Part shown: piece after piece, positions 61,066-64,000 of the stretch
How the letters are laid out: each line of letters opens with the position of its first letter
Position numbering within the stretch: position 1 is the first letter of the stretch
From: Phallus indusiatus
Lineage: Eukaryota; Basidiomycota; Agaricomycetes; Phallales; Phallaceae
Assembly (NCBI GenBank): GCA_027605045.1
Contig: JAQFWX010000033.1
Span: forward strand, 434,001-498,000
DNA: 64,000 bases
Direction: 5' to 3'
The notes under the pieces: generated by a model
What the model was told of the DNA's origin: nothing
Seen by the model: only the letters and a program-made list of their open reading frames with translations
Database searches by the model: none
Position numbers and translations under genes: made by a program

Positions 61066-61508
61066 TCATGGACGAGTAAAGAGGGACTATTGTGTTTGAG
61101 TTGGCTAAGGTCCTGGTCGACGTGGGTTGTTAAGGATTGACTATGAAGGGTTTTTTTAATACATGATACGACTTTTGTGATAAAATGTATTATCTTGGCC
61201 ATCCGATGAATATGTTTTTTTAGGCTAATTTTCCGATTCAATCACGGAATTCAGAACGAGCCAAGATGAAACAAGAGCCTCAACGACGATCGCTACACAA
61301 ATTGCAAAGGGAAAAACGACTTCTACTCGCAAGCATCTTCAGATGAAAAACACAAATAGTATCATTATAATAGAAAAGAGTCTACCATTTTCTAAACTTA
61401 CATTTGAAAAACGTTGTTTGTGCGTTGTGCTGGTGCATAAAGAACTGTGCTGGTGACGTGCTGCGTGACAAGCGTTACCTTTAACCGACCCCACCCGCAC
61501 CTCCAAAC
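61066..61508. promoter_or_regulatory. Divergent region between lectin gene and RMD1-like gene
   Basis: 443 bp separating two gene starts. No clear TATA box or operator-like repeat was recognised. Confidence 0.4.
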
Positions 61509-63488
61509 ATGTCCCGCCCAAGACCGAACCGTATGTCATCCGCGCCCATAATAATCGACATTCCTGGGACACGCCCAACGCGGTCTCGAACTCTGTTTAC
61601 TCCTAGTGCTCAAGCACCGAAAACACCACTCGGAAATCCCAAGTTATCTCGAACGTCCAAGACCTCGCAACGACATGTTCTGTTGCCGTCAGAAGCCCAG
61701 ACTAAACCTCTTCCTGACGAGGAAGAGCAGCTGACTGATCTGGAAGATAGGGATATTGCTGCAGGACGTCGTCCGAGTCGAACTCTTGGAGAACGATTAA
61801 CTAAAGATGAGCGAGAACGTGCTGGCTATGCACGGCTGACGGCCTATTCAGTTGCGGAGGGCGTAATGAAAAAGCTGCTAGCTGCCTTTCTCAAAAGAGA
61901 GCATGCTGTGTTGCCTAGGGTTTTCGATGAAGCGGTTTATGTGGTTAGCTGGAGATAAGATCTTTTCTTGAACCTTTATTGACTTTCTTTCAGGTTTACC
62001 ATCTTCCTCTTTTACCAGGCTATGCTCCCGGAGTCAATGTTCGGTCATCACCAGCTCCAACACAAAGTACCATGATCATGTCTCGTATGTCTGAAGATGA
62101 ACAATATGGATATGAAGGAACATACTTCCCTGAGGCTGAAAGTCCGGAATCCAACTTTCCCCACGACGGTTACATATCTACATCGCCTGATGCCAATTTC
62201 CAGCCTAGCCTCCGAAGACGGACAAAACGTCGTGAATCAGCAGCTTTGGAGCGACAGTTAGCTGAGGAAGAACATATTGCCGAAGCTGTATTCTTCTCTT
62301 ATGGTGTTGCCGTATTCTTCGGGTTCAGCGAAATGGAAGAAAGAGATATTATTGATGATTTGGATACTGCTGGAATATGGATCCGAAAACGGCCCGAGGA
62401 AGAATGGGAAGTTGAGGAATGTCATTATACCGTATGTCAAGATTAGTTTACCCTTTGTAAAACGTTTCTGCTAACATAACCAACAAGATGGATCCGCATG
62501 TTGAATTTCCGAGGATATACAACGACTTCTTTAGTACGCAACCATGTTTATATCGGATTAATCTGTATAGTAATACTCCCCTTAGCTTTAAAATCACGTT
62601 CCCATCTTCTCAGCCTTTCAATTGCTCACGCCCTTGCCCAATCCACGCTCTTAGCACACTATGAATCATTGTCAAATCAAGTTTTGTCACATCCTTCCAC
62701 GAGACAGATACCCAAAGAACTGGCTACATCAGGTTCAATCAATCTCACGAGGCGTGAAGCGACAAGATTAAGTGGCAAGTCTGATCCGTTTCCTTCCACG
62801 TGTCTTGGCTATGGCCATAGCCATTATTAAAAAGAGATTTAATTTAGGAAAATTGTTTACCCTGAGAACTACGATCAATCTTGTTTCAAACGTCCTTGAC
62901 GTTCCGGAGTTGTTTTGGAGCGAAGCTAGTCTTAAAGGCTTATACGATGCCGTCAGAGAATACCTCGAAATTGGTCCTCGAGTAAACGTTTTAAATGAAC
63001 GGTTGGGTGTCGCAAATGAACTTGTACGTGTTCCTTGCTTTTTCTTCTCCTTTTCAACAATTATTTAAACGAATTACGTTAAACAATGAAGTTGGATATC
63101 ATTCATGACCATGTTAACACGGGTGCCATGGATAGAATAACTTGGATCATTATCTGGTAAATGTATTTAACTCAATGTTGGACGTATCTCATCTCCCTTT
63201 TTAGGCTTATAGTCGTCGCGTGCGTTGTTGAAGCGGTAAATTTTTTCTTCATATCTAACCCTGTCTATGTCATTAATTAAATATCAGGGCGAACTTCTGG
63301 TTCGTTTTATTGTTAATACAGGAGGAAGAGAGCACGTTGCGAGGACCAAGGATGTTTTTTCGTTGTTCTCGTCTATTCCCCGAGTTTCTGCGGGATCATC
63401 CTCTCAAATAACTCTTTCCTCGGTTGACACTGCGGAGCTCACTCGTGAAAATGCTTTGGAAGTCGTCCAAAGGATGATGAGCGAATAA
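61509..63488 (+). CDS. RMD1/DUF155-family membrane protein (526 aa)
   Basis: Member of the DUF155 (RMD1/RMD8-like) family, conserved in fungi; members have been linked to sporulation, vacuole or mitochondrial functions, and the biochemical role is unclear. Exons 61509-61943, 61994-62431, 62488-62533, 62586-62774, 62848-63023, 63092-63156, 63205-63235 (31 nt) and 63288-63488 total 527 codons. Features: basic, low-complexity N-terminus (MSRPRPNRMSSAPIIIDIPG), RLTAYSVAEGVMKKLLAAFL, the DUF155 core EAVFFSYGVAVFFGFSEMEE, PRIYNDFFTLKSRSHLLSLS, IAHALAQSTLLAHYESL, LRTTINLVSNVLDVPELFWS and a C-terminal membrane helix TWIIIWLIVVACVVEA. Intron 62775-62847 uses a GC donor. A Ser/Thr-rich extension follows the helix, which is unusual since many relatives end soon after it. 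Confidence 0.92.
62775..62847 (+). other. GC-AG intron in the RMD1-like gene
   Basis: The donor AGTG/GCAAGT and acceptor AATTTAG join RLSG to KLFTLR in frame, rebuilding the conserved segment before LVSNVLDVPELFW. A nearby GT donor (GTGGCA) would delete conserved residues. Confidence 0.7.
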
Positions 63489-64000
63489 ACACGATCAACT
63501 CTAGAACACTCAAGAACATGAATTTAAAAAGCAAATTTACAATTTCTTCTGGGCACATTTTCCCCTCTTCCCGCTTTCTCCCTTCACTTCTTCAAGTTGG
63601 ACGTTTCCATGCATAGTATTAGAAGTAACGCAATCGCACTTTAATGCACACAGTATTACATGACAGAATAATGAACTATTATGTTTTTTATACCCCCTTA
63701 CTATTCTGAGTCGTTTTAACGGTCTGTGGTTCTATAAAGAAGTATAGACGAGGGTATACTGGTAATGTTCTAACAGCCAAAGGGCTGATCAAGATTTGGC
63801 GTATATCAGATCCCACTGAGATGTTGCAGAACCAATGAATATTTCCATATCACAGCCTTGTTTTCCGCGTCGAGGAGATTCCCATCTCGTTAACTTTTGA
63901 GATAAGCACGGTGGCTTTTGACAGCGCAACGCCTCTTTTCGTCAATAGTGGTCAATAGCGTATCCCCATAAGAGGTTCGGCACGTATGGTAGACAGGTCG
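63489..64000. other. Right-edge non-coding DNA
   Basis: About 500 bp downstream of the RMD1-like gene. No open frame, repeat or RNA gene was recognised. Confidence 0.4.

Overview
The window looks like nuclear DNA of a basidiomycete fungus, most likely an Agaricomycete. Genes are cut by many short introns (about 44-80 nt, GT-AG and some GC-AG). The protein families also fit: a basidiomycete-type sesquiterpene cyclase, a macrophage-activating-glycoprotein-like secreted protein, an aryl-alcohol-dehydrogenase-type aldo-keto reductase, and small secreted cysteine-rich proteins with a strict intron pattern. Exon models were joined by hand from splice motifs and reading-frame continuity; no search was run.

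Layout. 1-3793 (-): 5' part of an ABCC/MRP-type ABC transporter, cut by the left edge. 4353-6465 (+): XPG/RAD2-family nuclease, divergent from the transporter. 8730-9500 and 11148-12153 (+): two paralogous secreted Cys-rich proteins. 14261-15562 (-): aldo-keto reductase with a 9-nt microexon. 16581-18156 (-): mRNA cap guanine-N7 methyltransferase. 20235-21572 (+): arrestin-like protein. 24652-26730 (+): 26S proteasome subunit Rpn3.

27306-42053 (-): a tandem array of four paralogous single-pass membrane proteins A-D (453, 479, 516 and 474 aa). Each has a signal peptide, a duplicated ectodomain module, a length-variable Ser/Thr/Asn linker, one membrane helix, an Arg-rich stop-transfer and a cytoplasmic tail ending in a PPxY motif. 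The spacers of A, B and C are duplicated too. One holds an 801-bp Mutator-like non-autonomous element with long inverted termini and a 9-bp flanking repeat. A segment of about 170 bp is inverted between two paralogous spacers.

42782-44776 (+): origin recognition complex subunit 5 with a degenerate Walker A. 44777-52698 is gene-poor. 52699-53958 (-): MAT2B/RmlD-like extended short-chain dehydrogenase. 55169-56609 (+): sesquiterpene synthase. 59203-61065 (-): secreted ricin-B-type lectin (CBM13) plus macrophage-activating-glycoprotein domain, whose first exon looks out of frame. 61509-63488 (+): RMD1/DUF155 membrane protein.

Most genes are unrelated housekeeping or accessory loci. The one region that behaves as a system is the A-D array: a locally expanding family of putative surface receptors or sensors with variable stalks and an invariant PPxY tail, which is a candidate docking site for WW-domain (Rsp5/NEDD4-type) ubiquitin ligases.
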